DNA of 64,000 nt. Source: Marchantia polymorpha subsp. ruderalis. Lineage: Eukaryota > Streptophyta > Marchantiopsida > Marchantiales > Marchantiaceae. The notes beneath the pieces were generated by a model. That model was not told the DNA's origin. It did no database searches and worked only from the letters and a program-made list of their open reading frames with translations. The DNA lies in contig AP031356.1 in the NCBI GenBank assembly GCA_037833965.1, positions 27,380,501 to 27,444,500 on the forward strand. The letters run 5' to 3'. Positions 25,898 to 38,941 of the stretch are shown piece after piece. The first letter of the stretch is position 1. Each line of letters starts with the position of its first letter. A program made the translations under genes and the position numbers.

Positions 25898-26545
25898 TTG
25901 ATCCTATGTGAGTATTGGCTTTTCTGCTCCCCAAAGTACTGCATTATGCCAGTCTGTGGATCTGACCACCTAAAAACACTGGGGATAGAAGTTTTACCAA
26001 CAAGAAGACGCATTGTGGGATTGGTGGTGATTTCTTTCGTTTGTCACTTAGACTGTTCCCAATTCGCTACGAGATTCATTTATGCTTTCTTTAGTCTGGC
26101 TACTAAGATGTGTGATGCATTATTAGTTGCTCCAGGTTTTACATACAGTTTGAGCTTCAACCTATGCTCGCGCGGGATAGGTTCCAGTCCCCTATCCAGG
26201 TTCCAATCTCAAGGTAAGGACCTTGAGATTGATCACGTGAATGTGACGAGATGGTTGTTGGCAGTTCCGTCGTTCCTACTGCAACTCCCGACTCCCGTAG
26301 TGTGTGTTTTTAGACCACGCGAGGATGTCCAACAAAGTCTGATACCTTCCGGACCGAGATTGCGTGAGGTGATCCCTTCAAGCATTCAAGGTCAAATCTT
26401 AATGACTTTTCTTCTCAAGCTTGGACGAGAAACTCCTAACACTCGTGTGGTCAATCTTGTAATGCACTTAACCCCCTCAAACACTTCAACTTTGTTTATG
26501 CATATCATCTCCAGTCCAAAGGATTCACATATATTAGTTTGTTAG
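25898..26545 (+). other. 215-codon open frame, unassigned
   Basis: This is the longest frame in the gene-poor stretch. The translation has no motif, signal peptide or repeat that I recognise, and it includes a perfect 11-bp foldback at 26205-26230. It may be a chance frame or a relic; I do not assert a gene. Confidence 0.15.
26205..26230. repeat. Perfect 11-bp inverted repeat, 4-bp loop
   Basis: AATCTCAAGGT, AAGG, then the exact reverse complement. Confidence 0.9.
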
Positions 26546-27899
26546 TATCACTTCTAAGAGGTTATAACGACATCTTTATATTTTCTTCGATCAAATATGA
26601 ATCACATTTGAAGTGACAGTTGCGATGATTTAATGCAAATTTAAATGCTAAAGCCGTCATGTTGCATATGTATTGATAAAATAGAAAAAGACATAATATG
26701 AGTATATCACTCAAGTATTAAAAATTCTGAAGACTATATGACTTTAATGTATAAATTTACAAAATCAGGATCGCAAAGAACCAAACGTTGAATGTTATCT
26801 ATTTTCATCAGATGAATTTTTTCTTAGCAAATAGCAATCATTTGTACATAACAATACTGTTAAATTTCTATTAAAAAACCTTTTCCATACACTTTCATAT
26901 ATCACTGTTAATTCGACTATTGAAAATTTATGACTATAGATGAGAATGGAAGTTCAGATGTTCAGAAGCAATTCATAAATTTCCTTTCTACCTACATGTT
27001 AGTTAAAGAGCTTGCAACCGTGTGCTTCCTTCAAACCAGCATTCGCGGCTCTCTCTAAGATCTGCACGTGAATAGCACTTGCGTAAAAGCTGAGCATTTA
27101 GCACCCTGCCAGCTTGGTGCATAGAGTCTTACACTTCGATATAATAGTACACTTTGATGTATGTTCTGCAACGAACATTCAGAAAATCAAGTGCTTAAAG
27201 TATGTACCCTGGCTTTTGTGTTGAAAATCCACTATGGATCTGGAAGTCGGTCGTCCTGTATTTTCACCACATTATACTAACCTGCAACTTTATCCACCGT
27301 GTCTTGATGTTAGATATTTCCCATGCCCGTCTCTGGACGAAAAGACCGAAATATCTAAAGTCGAAGTGTAATGGCAAGGGGTCAAGTAGACAACAAGGAA
27401 AAAAAAAACGGGACTACCCATAAAGTGGAAGCAGAAGCGGTGTTCTGAAATCAAACGCCTCTGTCGCGAAGACGGTCGAGGGCCATGAGATATGCCATAC
27501 CATTTCCTACACCTTACGTTATCAATGACCCAGGCAAAGGGCGGCATCGTCAACGGGCCTTCACCACTGTTCTCTAGCCCTCTCCATGCGTCACGGTCAA
27601 AACAGTATCGCCCCATGCCCCGGAAAGGAAACGTGCCCTCGAGTTCCCTCCCGGCAATGACCGGATCGAGTCACCAGAGATAGAATCATTGAATTCCGAT
27701 ATGCTGAATAATATACACCGCCGTGACGGCAGCAGCGGTAAGTTAAAAGTTACTGCGGTAACGGGCTTCGTTTCAACACTGCCCGGTCACCCAACGGTTC
27801 TATGGATGTACTGTCTGCAGGAGACTGGATGGAACTGTAGAGCGCTTTACCGCGACAGTCATGACTCGTGATGACTCACGGAGCAGCAGGAGACGGAAG

Positions 27900-28851
27900 C
27901 GGAGGATGAGGTCATCGTGGGGTAAAAGTGAAATCGGAGGAAAAAGGCGCAGGCGCCAAGAGGCCGCGCCTGAGGAGCTGCGCTGCGCCGTGACGGGCAG
28001 TTGCGAGGCGGTGGAAGCGGTAACAGGAAGAGAGGAGCGGTTTGTTGGGGCGTGCAAAGACAGCACCGGACAAAGGAGACGGAAAGGAGGAACTGCGCCG
28101 GATAATTATTCGATTGGGCGTGGCATAAGGAAGGACGGGGATAAAGGCCAAAGGTGGCAGGAACGCCAGTCAGATCGATCCCGTTCATCGGCCTCTGCCA
28201 ATTCATCGGACTGATCCATTGGAGGGCCTCCCTGGCGCTGCTGGAGAAGACGAGGCAGGCTCCGGGGGTTGTCTGTTTTCTCACGGTGGAGGCTGGCGGG
28301 CCGGCGGGGGTCGATTTCTTCCGGACCTGGACGGATCGGTGCTGACTGTGCAGCCAAGTGTTCAGGCGCGGCCAGCGCTGCGATCTGGGTAGGGTGGGGG
28401 TGCTTCATCGCTGGGCTCCGCTGTCAATTGTCCTCCCGGACGCCCGGCCTGAAGGTCCTTCGGAGTGGAGAAGCGAGCGGGACGTTTCTTGGTGCTGTGT
28501 TCTTGCAGGCAGCACCAAAGAAGCGCTCGAGAGCGGAACGCTAGCCTGTCGGATTTGACGATTTGACGAAGTTTTTCTGCGGTGGAGGAGCAATTCGTGG
28601 TCGGATTTTGAGCGTCGAATTGCAGGCAATACCGAATTCGAGTTTCCTTAGGGGCGTTGTGGCCGCATTGCACAACTTCTGTGGGCGAATCCGATGGCCG
28701 GGACGGAGAAGCGACAGAGACGTTGCGGAAGAGGGTCATTGAAGTCGCGCATGGTTGCTAATTGATGGCCAATTTGTAGCGGTCGAGAGGGATTGTGCGA
28801 GAGTTTCATTCTATACCGAATTATAACGCATTCATTGAGTTGAACTCAGAC
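27900..28851 (+). promoter_or_regulatory. GC-rich upstream/leader region of the WAT1-like gene
   Basis: This is a CpG-rich stretch directly before the WAT1-like start codon. It has several upstream ATGs and overlapping short frames on both strands, none recognisable. It probably contains the promoter and 5' untranslated leader. No clear TATA box was seen. Confidence 0.4.
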
Positions 28852-31800
28852 ATGGCGGAATTATGGAGAGCGCATGCTGCTATGGCGCTTGTACAAGTGA
28901 ATTATGGTGGTTATCATGTGCTTACCACGATGGCACTGAGCGTGGGTGTCAACCAACTAGTATTTTGTGTATATCGGGATCTACTGGCACTCTTTATTCT
29001 CGGCCCTGTTGCTTACATCAAGGAAAAGTGAGTCGTAATTCTTCACAAATCGCAGCTGTTGTGGACATCCTAATGTGCATACCTGCAATCTTAGCTCGCG
29101 TCCTGTTTTCACGGCCTATCGCTGATACTCTGATCTGCAGTCATGTTTCGGGAATTCTCAGTGTTAGTGCTACAAGTGGGGAAGAACTGTTAGTCAAGTA
29201 GGGCATTTATAACTCTACTGTGTCTCGTGAAGCCCTAGTCTCTTCTTCTTCTCCATAGATCGCAGTGATATCCTGGTTTCCTAGTGAACTTTGGTCGTAA
29301 AAGTTGCCATCACTATGAGTAGTCAATCGCTCAAGGTTGACTTCAGATGCAGATCCGCTTCGAACTGAGTCATTTCTCTCAGCTGCTTGATCTGAATAGG
29401 CAGCTGATATCGAGGTTGAAGACGGGATTGGAGTGATCTCCTAGTAAGGACTTTATTGTAGGAGATAACATTGTCCAGATCGCACCAGGAAACTCTGCGA
29501 ACATAGAAGCGCATGTTCAATCTTTATGCATGTGATGATCTGCATGTGATGACAGACGCGCACACGCACACGCACACGCACACACACAATGCTTTCTGGA
29601 CTAGATGCTGCTGATGTCATTAGGAATTTTATGATTGTCCATTCTGAGCATTCTTTTTTGGTTCGTGATGAACAAAGCTTTGTTTGCGAAAGTTTGCTTT
29701 CTCATCTCTCTAACCAATTTGGGGCGCCCCAGAATTGCTTGATTTCTTTAAAAGATCCGCCTCAGCTAAAAAGCCTTGCATCTTGTTGGACTCGCAGGAA
29801 AACTCGGGCTCCCATCACACGCGAGTTGATACTAACTTGCAGCTTCCTCGGTTTGTCAGGGTAAGTATACCATTCTAGTTGTACAAATTTGTTTTAAACG
29901 AGGCATCGTTACTCGTAGACACCACCACTTCCTTTTGGAAGTTATACCGAATAGATATCTGATGAGACGTTATTGTGATCGCAGGATATTTGCTAATCAG
30001 CTATTGTTTCTTATTGGGCTGAAGCTTACGTCTCCATCATATGCTGCTGCCGTACAACCAGCTATTCCTGTTTTTACCTCAGTGCTTGCAGTTTTGATGG
30101 GGTACGTCAAATTTTGCCAAAGTGCTATATTTTAAAATTTTATAGTTTGAGTACTTCTAATATGGATGAGCTGAAGAATGGACTTTGCTTTTTAAAGGAT
30201 TGGCGTCCCATCTATCCAGTCAACGAGTATATGCACCTATTTACATCAATTCGAGATTCTAGTGACAGTTAGTACAGCGTCCCATAATTTATTTGCTTTG
30301 CTGTGAGGAACGATTTGAAATGCTTTTTAACCAAAACAGTTTTTTGTTGAAATGATCATAGTGCGTAATTAATTTGTGTTTTTACACAAGTCAGAATCAT
30401 AAGCCATAATTTGTGTTGTTTTTAGCGTGTCCATTCTTTGAGTGTGCTTGTTGTTCCGTGCAGGACTGAAGCATTAAATTGGCGCAGACGAGATGGCAAA
30501 GCAAAAATTGGAGGAGTTGTTGTTTGCGTGACAGGGGCTTTTTTGATGGCAGTATACCGAGGACCAGCAGTTTTTGGAGACGGGTTTTCTGACTTGAATA
30601 TGCAGGGCGCTGTAGGTGGAAAACCATCTCCTGAGCCTGTTGGATGGCTTGCAGCGACCCTGTTCGACATGGGAGTCGACATGTGGCATGTTGGGGTTGT
30701 GTGCCTGATTGGCAACTGTTTCTGTATGGCTATGTACCTGGCTGTCCAGGTAATGTCTGCCTTGAGTACTCAGAATAGATCAACGTGTAATTTTTATGCC
30801 TCAAAGTTTTGTTCAAGCTCTAAGTTGATTGGACTTGCAAGTCCTATTTGAATTCTGTTCATCGAAGACTTGCTATTGAGTTGTAGGTGACCTACTTTTT
30901 GTTACATCCTTTCAAACAAGTAGAGCATTTAGACAGTGTTTACTAAATATTTTTTGACATCAGTCGAACGCAATTATCTTGGAATTGAGCACTTGTGTTT
31001 GAAGTATGTAGTCCTAAAATCGTGTCGTGCAGAAGGCTTTCTTTTGAATTTTATTTAGTGGTTAAACACACGGAAGTATCCTGTTCACTGTAGGCATCTT
31101 GAAATCATAACATGGTGAGAGCTATGTAGACTCTTGCTGCTGTTTTAATGATCGATGCAAATTGAGATGAACTTTTCGACCTTTTGCAGGCACCACTCCT
31201 GAATCGTTACCCGTCCGGTTTGTCTGTTACCGGAATCTCCTACGCGTTCGGTACGATCTTGATGGCAATCACTTCAATTTTCTCTGTATCCGATGGAGCA
31301 GATTGGGTTTTAACTTCCGCTGAATTTTACGCAGTCGTATACGCTGTAAGATACCCCAAAGCCCTTATCCTCGAACAGTGGAAAAGTTTAGACTTTTTTT
31401 TGAAATGGCATGGTGTTCCTCTCGTGCAGTTTTGATGCTCCCTTCTATACATATTGCTCTAAGTTGTAATCAATTTTTTCTCTTTATCCAGAGCAATTAT
31501 AGGTTCTTGATTGAGTTCGACATTTGAAATGTGTGTTTAGGGTGTTATTGCATCAGCATTGAACTACGGCCTTATGACATGGTCGAATAAGATATTGGGG
31601 CCTTCACTGGTAGCACTTTACATGCCGCTCCAACCTTTGGCTTCCTCCCTTCTTTCTCGGATAGTGCTGGGGAGTTCCATATACCTTGGAAGGTACTCGT
31701 TCTTAACCTACAACGTGGACTGAAATAGGGATGCTAGTTGCTGTTCTCTTTCCTCCTCTCGATTCTGACAGTGCAATCGGCCTGTAAAGTTTCCTTTGAC

Positions 31801-32350
31801 CATATGTAAAGACCAACTACTACACATATATAGTAGTTAGATATATGTAGTCATATGAAGCTAATACATGTGTCTAGTATCGGTTGCTCATTCTGCGAAC
31901 TGTCACGATCTACGTGGGAGAAATGTCAAACTTATGGCACGCGAGCCGCAGTATCACTATGTTTTCTTGACCAGGGGAGGAGCAAGTATTCCAATCAGCA
32001 CTCTGCTTCGATTTGTCCACGAAGTATCTAGGTGCTATTTATTCAAGATGTTCTTTTTTCTTAAATCTTTCAAATGTTTTCTCTAACGCATATGACCAAC
32101 TTTCTTTCCTATCAGTATTCTGGGCGGTATCTGCATCCTTACGGGTCTGTACTTGGTCACGTGGGGTCGCAAAGAAGCTGAGCGGTTGGGCCCACCGTAC
32201 CGACGGGTTGGAAGTCTTCCTGAATACTACAAGGGCGAGCCGTCAATTAGCATCAGTGATCCTCTGCTCAAGGTGCTTGGCCAGAGATCATTCTCACATT
32301 CATCAGGCCCTCCTCAACCTCTTTCTCATCTTTGGGCGGACACTCTGTAA
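28852..32350 (+). CDS. WAT1-related / EamA (nodulin MtN21 family) membrane transporter
   Basis: Seven exons: 28852-29027, 29798-29860, 29985-30101, 30464-30749, 31190-31345, 31541-31692 and 32116-32350. All junctions are GT-AG with matching phases and encode 394 residues. The start [15 protein letters not shown] aligns with the usual WAT1 N-terminus (MA...AM.L.Q...G...VLT). An in-frame ATG 57 bases upstream is also possible. Two EamA repeats of about five membrane helices each are seen, at roughly residues 10-140 and 180-340. Family landmarks are the [13 protein letters not shown] segment of repeat 1, [16 protein letters not shown] of repeat 2, and the closing [14 protein letters not shown] hydrophilic tail follows. 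WAT1 of Arabidopsis is a tonoplast auxin exporter; the substrate here cannot be read from sequence. In-frame stops sit inside the introns, so splicing is needed. Confidence 0.93.
29563..29588. repeat. (CA)n-type microsatellite in intron 1
   Basis: CACG/CACA-rich run inside the first intron of the WAT1-like gene. Confidence 0.85.
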
Positions 32351-35032
32351 TTTAGCCATTCTACAATTCACCCATTTGTCATTAACGATCATGATTTGGG
32401 CTACTGTGTACAAACAACAAGGTGCATCCTAATAACGTCTTAGCTTCTGCCAGGATTCAAATTAAAGTCTTAAATTCAGGATGGAGAAGATGGATGTTGC
32501 CCAATATAATCAAGCTATATTTTAAACACCTCATGAAGGGAGCAAGCGATGGAACAATATTCAGCTGATCTTCTTAGATACCCGAAAATGATATAACTCG
32601 TGTTTCAAAGTGTACCATGTTCAACTAGTCATAGCATCAAATTTCATTATAGATGTCGAAGAAATTAAGAAAGCCAAGAGTCGGTGGAATTTGAGGCTAG
32701 CCGGCATCCCATTTAGGGCATCCACGAAGAATTGTGCTTATAGAATGTACCAGACTGCAGTGGAATTTGTGCTTCCTCGGCTTAGAATCTTTACGGATAC
32801 CCATTCCGGATTCCTTGAATTTAATATGGGGCTTCGGTAGCAGGTTACATGTATCACGTAGTGGTAAGCCATTGGTACGATTCTATCATCCTTAGTGTTA
32901 GTTAGATGTCAGCTTATGGGTATCATACATGTGGGATTGGTTTCGAAGGACTCAGTCTAGAGAGTTTGCATGTTTGTGAAGATGAAGTGTTAGGCTCATA
33001 ATTGCGTTCTCAAGGAGCATAGTAGTGCAGTGTTACTTCTAGCCACTTCGAACCGAGTTTGCAACTGAAGCTTGTCAATGGGATATCATGGGGCTAATCC
33101 GTGTCGCAATGCCCCAGGTCGGTGCATGAACACGTAGGCTACAAATGTGCATATGCTCGAATCTAATCCTCTTCGTTGTGTGGGAATGATTAGTTATTTA
33201 ACTTGAAAGGGAAGTGCCGTGTGATTGTGGCAGTGAGCGGATTGGGGAGGTCTACAACTGGCATTCAGTTTTGGAAGGGTCTCTTTTTCCAGCAAACACG
33301 TTGATTTTTTGATGTGAAAGAGCACGTAGTCGCTCTGGGAACTTACTCTAGAACTTGGCAGCTCTCAACAACCCTTGTGTTCGGGATGCGGGATCTTCAT
33401 TACACAACAGCAAATCCAGTCACCTGTTACTGGGTTTTAGTGATGGGTATGTAAAATACTTCCAACGCGCTTGCTGCTTGAACAGCCGAGCCCTATTGTG
33501 TGTACGATAATTTAGCTGGGCCCTTCCAAGGTGCAAAATCCTACACCTGCGTTGTCGTCTAGTCTCCCCATTATTGAAAGGGGAGCATTGACCTTGGTGA
33601 TGACGGGAGAACGTCGGATGTCACCTCAAATCGGTCACGAGTCACACAGGGGACGGGTCGACTGACTCCGTATTGGTTATGGCTTTTCTGAGCCACTTTT
33701 CTACGTTTCTCTAGGTTTGTAAAAATATTCTTGTCCATTATGGACGTTGTCACGGATCTCCCAGGTCGTGGAGACCATGGATTAGGCTTGTCTATATGTT
33801 ATTTTGGGTCAACTGACGCAAGTCGTTGTGCCCGTCTGTAACAGTGCATTTTCGACGTCTTCCACTTGCGGGTTTCGTTTACTTTCAATGAGTGCTTTGT
33901 TAGCCACTCGTCTTTGTTTTCTTTTGTTTGATTTCCTGGATAAGTTTTGTATCCTTGAGTCGTCCGGGTAGACTCTGCGTGGGCTTATGGTTTGAGGTGA
34001 TGCACTGTGATGTGATCTAAGGCTGATTATTCATAGAAGCTGGAAACTTGACGCACACTGAGAACTTGATGCACACACTGTGAAGCGGCGATAAATGCAC
34101 GCCGTCAATGATGTATCATTTCCTCAATCCGTTCAGGGCATATACTGGAGCGCCATCTTGGTAATGTATCGTTGTTCACTGCAACGCGAGCATACCTCGG
34201 CCACTGAGGAAAGATGCGCGCATTCAAAGCCATTTTTTTTTATTTGTTGAACGATTACATGTATTTCACAAAACGCGCAACTTTGATGATCCCATTACGA
34301 AGATTAGACATTCACGTAACACAAACCAATAGTTCTCTTCTCTACTTTAGCGCTGAAGACCACCGCAAACAATTCGGACAAGCTAGTCAGTTTCCTCCCT
34401 TCACAATCAAAAGATGAGGTCCAGAGTAAGCCAATATCAGTCATCCTCAGTAAAAGCAGAGTTATCTCGGAGTGTGTGGAAGGATAATCAACACGAGCTG
34501 TACGTACTATGAGATCTATAAGAGTACGGAAAGCATTCAAGTTAGTGAGAGACATTTTACTAACAGTCCTTTCACCATCCGTGAAGGCCTTTTCGCCACT
34601 CGGGGCACGATAGTAGAACCAAAATTGAATGGGGTTGACCCCATAGAGTCCCGGGGCCGTCCCGCAGCATAAACGCCCAAGTCTATATTTGTGAAACACA
34701 TTCTTCTTATTCTTGTTTGGCAACAAATACGACGACGGTGTACAAGTGTACGAAAAGCAGTTAGAGAGCAAAACTGCAAAAGCGCCAACTAGTCATAATC
34801 CATCTTCCGGACAAAACTTATCGGACGAAAGCTTTCCATCGCTGCCGACATGTGGAACTTCTTCGTTTCTTCGCATTCATCCATCAGTTTTTTTGATGGT
34901 TGGTTGGGTATGAACGTGCACTTGGCTAATGACAGGAGCATGATCTGATGATCATGATGCGCTCCATGCTCTGAGGATCCTTCAGTCTTCGACCTAGAAG
35001 AACGAGTGTAAATTCACAATAGGATCCGAGCA
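32351..35032. other. 3' flanks of the WAT1-like and THUMP genes, no further gene recognised
   Basis: This lies between two gene 3' ends (plus-strand WAT1-like, minus-strand THUMP gene), so it should hold both 3' untranslated regions. The longest frame (34304-34771 minus, 155 codons) has no recognisable features. The stretch near 34.58-34.68 kb is locally GC-rich, with the palindromic GGGGTTGACCCC, and is unexplained. Confidence 0.5.
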
Positions 35033-37966
35033 CTACTCGGCAGGAGCTCTTCCTGCAGATTTGACGTCTGGCGTAGTCAATTGTCGAAGGTTGTATTTCG
35101 CTAGCTCCTTGAAATCTTGTACGACTCCAATCGCACACGCCGTCTGTTGCCACTCAAACAAAACACGTTAGAAAGAAAACTCGCGGACAGATTTCGGAGA
35201 AATACTATCTAAATCACGAGGCACAGAAATCAAAGGGATACAACATTACCTTCACAACTTGCACGAGGATGGTCTTCTGAGGGTTACTCAAATCTACAGA
35301 ATGGGGCTCTGGGACTAGCTTCGCGATTGCATTGATGAAGTCCATTTTCTTCAAGTTCGTGTTCGCCCGCGCTTCACAAACGACAGCAAACTGCAAATAA
35401 TACGCGATGGAATTTTACATTAGACCTGGTCCGACAACCCCATCCAATCAATGCAACTCGAGAAATCCACCCACTGATCTACGACGGAAAACATGAGAGC
35501 AACACAGAAGCAGCAGTACGCATGCCACTGCCAAGCAGAAGAATCTCGGCAACGACTATGGACTTGGCATTTGTAAATCGAAGCATCCTTGCCTTGATGG
35601 ACGGTTGATCAGCTGGAAAATGTCGCTGTATGAGAGGCTCTGCTACTTTGAGCATCTCGGCTGTAGAAGCATAGCACGTCAGCTCGACTGGCAACAGCCT
35701 CATGCAGTGCCTGGTTGGAAGACCACGGCCATCAGGATAACATCTTCTACTCGATGTATGCTGTCAGAAAGGGATGTGAGCATACCGATCGAGTATTTCT
35801 CTCAAGCCTACTTCAAAGGATCCCCTTCAGATAGTCCGGCAACACGATGGAACTGGGTCCAGAGTTTCCCTTTGACTGATAACACGAAATTGGAAAGAAC
35901 AATCGGAATTTGGAGCTATACAGAAAAACAGGGGCACCTTCATTCACCTCGTTTTCGACTGCTTGGTTGAGGCGGCATCACGTACTATTGCTTCAGCAAG
36001 TTCCATCGGCCCTTTGGATTCGACAACGCCCTTTTTCACGTGCATGCGAACGAAGATGACACCATTGCAGCCGGTTTCATAGCCTACAAATCGAGCCTGC
36101 AATCAGAGACATTCCAAAGCTCATCGATACGCTGGGTGAATTTTTTTTTCCGATATGTACATCACTTACTACCGACTGTATCTCTGAATTGAACGATAGT
36201 ATGTCATCCATCACACAAGTCTGTAATAAACAGGCACAGTGGTGCCGGCAACGGACGGACAGTCTGAGATTCGACGTACTGGATTCAAAATGTGCTTTCC
36301 AACAGTTGCAGAATTAGAATTGGGAGGTGGCGAGGTGTTCATTTCTTCAGCCGCAAGAAGATGCTCTTATTAACTATGGCAATCAATTTCGAAGATCACT
36401 ATCAGCTCGATCGAGTTCCTACCAGCGATTAAGAAGATACAGCTGCTGGGATTGAGGGTTCTCTTGTGCAGGTTGTGGGGCATGTCGTAAGACATATCTC
36501 GACGGGGAATGATCCTGAAAGTTAGAACTGAGAGGAAAAACTAAAAATCCGACCTTCTTTTTGTCCCGCAACTCGCTGAGTTCGTCTGCGAGAAGTTCAT
36601 CAAAGCTCCTGCTGGCATCTTTCACGGTTTTAGTTGCTGCTGCGCTTCCCTTGGGTTGGTCGCTCCCTTGCTTTTGTGGATCAGCTGCTGCTCTGGCAGA
36701 CGCTTGTGCCTTGCCAGATTCATCAAGCCGTCTGGACTTGACCCACCCGAGAGTTTCACCGGCATCGTCTTCGGACTCATCTTCGTCTTCACCATCACCA
36801 TCACCATCGGATGCGTCGCCTTCCTCTTCATCGTCGACCCCGGGTTCGGCTACCGCATCTGCTTCAGTGGTAGTCGACTCCTCCTTCGATTCCACAGCCT
36901 TTGCTTCATTCTCTAGAGATTCTCCAGCCTCCGCGATGAGGGTGGAGGGTTTAGCGGGCTCGGACGAGGTCCGAACTTCGGCTTTCTCGAAGAACTGCAG
37001 GATATAGCGCCATGAGTTAGAGGTTCGCCTTCTCCATCAGCTGCGCTATTGGTACCGACCGACCACAGGCAACATCCAATCGAAAATCTCGGTCACAACG
37101 AGACACATGACTCGCAGAAGAGTGAGCGAAAGCAATCTCGAGAGAGGTACGGAATTGAAATCCGTTTCGCTTTCGAGTGTTACTCTTACTAGGGAGAAAA
37201 AATTCCGAGCACCTCGGTGAAATGTGGAGGAGTGCAGTCTGCAAAGAGAAATTACCTGGTCTAGAAGACTGATTGCTTCCTTGATGCTTTGACGCTCCTT
37301 CCCGCCTACACAAGTTATGAGGAAACCTTGCACTCCTGATGAAATGGTCGACTTTTTCCCACCCTGCGTAAGAAAAGGAAAGAAAGCATCCTCTTTATCC
37401 TCCGACTCCAGGACCAACCCTCGAACTACAACCCATCGATGAGCAAGTGCAGTAGACGGTTCTTAGAGTACTTTTCCTCAAAACCCTGTCGAGGGTCGTG
37501 ATTCTCGTGACCAGGGCAAACTCCCGATATTCCGGAAGTGCAGAAATATACGAAAAGAATTCTTGTTCATCATGTTCCCACCTTCTATAATGCGTGAGCA
37601 CGAGTGCAACTTCCCCCATTGGGCACAGAATGGGGTCACACTAGGTTTGGGCAGTGAACCAGCCAGGGAGGTAACCACATCAAATCCGGCCTCAAAGCTT
37701 GCACCATTTCGAAACCTTCAGAGAATGCCCAAAGGAATGGCTCCTATCAGAAGATGAATATTTAATTCCAAAATTTCGATACGATGCACAAATTGGCACG
37801 AATCACAGAAACTCCTGCATCTCCATCTTCACAACATCAGCGGCAGAGAAGGGGAAGGAAACCCAGAAATCTGTGCACGAGCCCGTTTACGTACATGTTG
37901 CAAATACTTGGCGTGCCGCTTCTTCCTCTTATTACTTTTCCCCGAATTTTGATTCTCCCCGGCCAT
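35033..37966 (-). CDS. THUMP domain-containing tRNA acetylation cofactor (TAN1/THUMPD1-like)
   Basis: Seven exons: 37895-37966, 37256-37363, 36554-36994, 35948-36096, 35593-35710, 35250-35390 and 35033-35143, encoding 379 residues. In yeast and human the family binds tRNA and partners the acetyltransferase Kre33/NAT10 to make N4-acetylcytidine in the D-arm of tRNA-Ser and tRNA-Leu. The start MAGENQNSGKSNKRKKR gives the basic N-terminus. GVQGFLITCVGGKERQ matches the conserved first block. An acidic linker rich in Asp/Glu fills about residues 85-170. The THUMP domain lies around 210-335: RFVGYETGCNGVIFVRMH, LLPVELTCYAS, EARANTNLKK, VDLSNPQKTILVQVVK. The tail KELAKYNLRQLT also matches plant homologues. 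The intron at 35391-35592 must use a GC donor (AAG|GCAAGG) to restore the conserved join. The exon 3 donor (GTCGGA) is weak. Confidence 0.92.
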
Positions 37967-38941
37967 CGGTCGAAAAATCCTCGCTCGTATCAGGAGAACA
38001 CCGCTGCTCGAGCAAGAGACGATTCCCGATTCAAAGCCTCCCTCGCTCACGCCATCGAAGTGCCGAGCATTCGAACCTCGGGCCCCCGCTGAATCCTGCG
38101 GTGCAGCTGGTAGCAGCTCCGGTTGGAGTTCGAGCCCTCACCACTGTTACTCGAACCACGACCAAACCATGGTCACTCACTGTCACCCGCCCTCATCTTG
38201 CACAGTCCGCACGACCGCAGTCCAGGGTAGTAGCACCAGCAGCAGTAGCTCTACCGCGACGGAGCCCTGCCTCCCAGTCAGGCCCGAATCGAACCACAGC
38301 ACGACGAGCTCGCCGTAGCGCAATTCGACACTCCGGAGGGCGAACCATCGTGAACCTCGTTATCCTCATTAACCCGGTTAACATTTTCAACCTCGTTGCC
38401 CAGGTTAGAATGCTCGCTACTGCAGTCCTGTCGGAGCTCGCCCGAATCGAACCACAGCACGACGAGCTCGCCGTAGCACAAGTGGCCACTCCGGAGGGCG
38501 AACCATCGTTAGCCTCGTTATTCCCATAAGCGTCCGGTTAACACCATCAACCTCGTTGCCCAGGCAGGAGATCTCCCTACTGCAGTCTGGGTCGGAGCCT
38601 GCTCGCTCGCAACCCTCGACGTCCACCGCACCACGGCGGGCCCCAGGCGAGAATTCGGCCTCCCTACGTGGTTCCGGCGCACAGCGGACGCGGTGGAGGA
38701 CCCGAAGAAGAGGGTGGGGCCCACGCGAGGGCTTTCGCGCTATCCGGAAAGGACCGTGCCTCGAGGGCGCTCTCTCTCTCTGTGTCTGTCTGTGTGTCTG
38801 GCGGGGACGAGGGGAGGGCAAGGGAGGGGATAGAGAAAGGGCAGGAAGGGAGAGGGGGGCGAGAGGGACGAGAACGGGTTCCAAACCCCCCGAGAGAGGT
38901 CGGTGGGTTTTTCCTGCAGGGTTTTGTGTTCGTCCAGGGCC
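37967..38941. promoter_or_regulatory. Shared divergent promoter region (THUMP gene / MurE)
   Basis: About 975 bp separate the two divergent start codons. The region becomes GC-rich towards MurE. It contains a 158-bp tandem duplication and, from 38766 to about 38870, CT-rich then GA-rich tracts. Frames are open on both strands across it (for example 37699-38529 plus, 38417-39343 minus), but their sequence follows the duplicated DNA and no family is recognised, so I treat them as non-coding. Confidence 0.55.
38282..38597. repeat. Tandem duplication, 2 units of 158 bp
   Basis: Unit 1 starts at 38282 and unit 2 at 38440. The first 36 bases or so after each start are identical (CCCGAATCGAACCACAGC onwards), and later blocks such as ACTCCGGAGGGCGAACCATCG, CAACCTCGTTGCCCAGG and CTACTGCAGTC recur in order. 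Point differences and small length changes accumulate towards the end of unit 2. It lies between the THUMP gene and MurE. Confidence 0.92.

Larger units (their letters stand above)
13651..27899. other. Long AT-rich gene-poor stretch
   Basis: No protein family was recognised in any frame over about 14 kb. The longest frame (25898-26545 plus, 215 codons) looks like chance or a decayed element. I found no reverse transcriptase, integrase or transposase motif and no obvious long terminal repeats by eye. The stretch contains a tRNA-like relic (15751-15798) and perfect foldbacks (22357-22392, 22745-22772, 26205-26230), listed separately. Confidence 0.55.

Noticed and set aside
13651..27899. LTR retrotransposon or DNA transposon in the gene-poor stretch
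   Set aside because: No reverse transcriptase, integrase, RNase H or transposase motif and no long direct or terminal repeats were found by eye. Heavily decayed copies cannot be excluded.
34304..34771. 155-codon minus-strand frame, considered as a gene or organelle fragment
   Set aside because: The translation matches nothing I recognise and has no splice-flanked structure. The local composition alone is not enough to call organelle DNA.
37699..38529. 276-codon plus-strand frame before MurE
   Set aside because: It overlaps exon 1 of the THUMP-domain gene on the other strand and then runs through the 158-bp tandem duplication. The protein has no family features and its repeats only mirror the DNA repeat.
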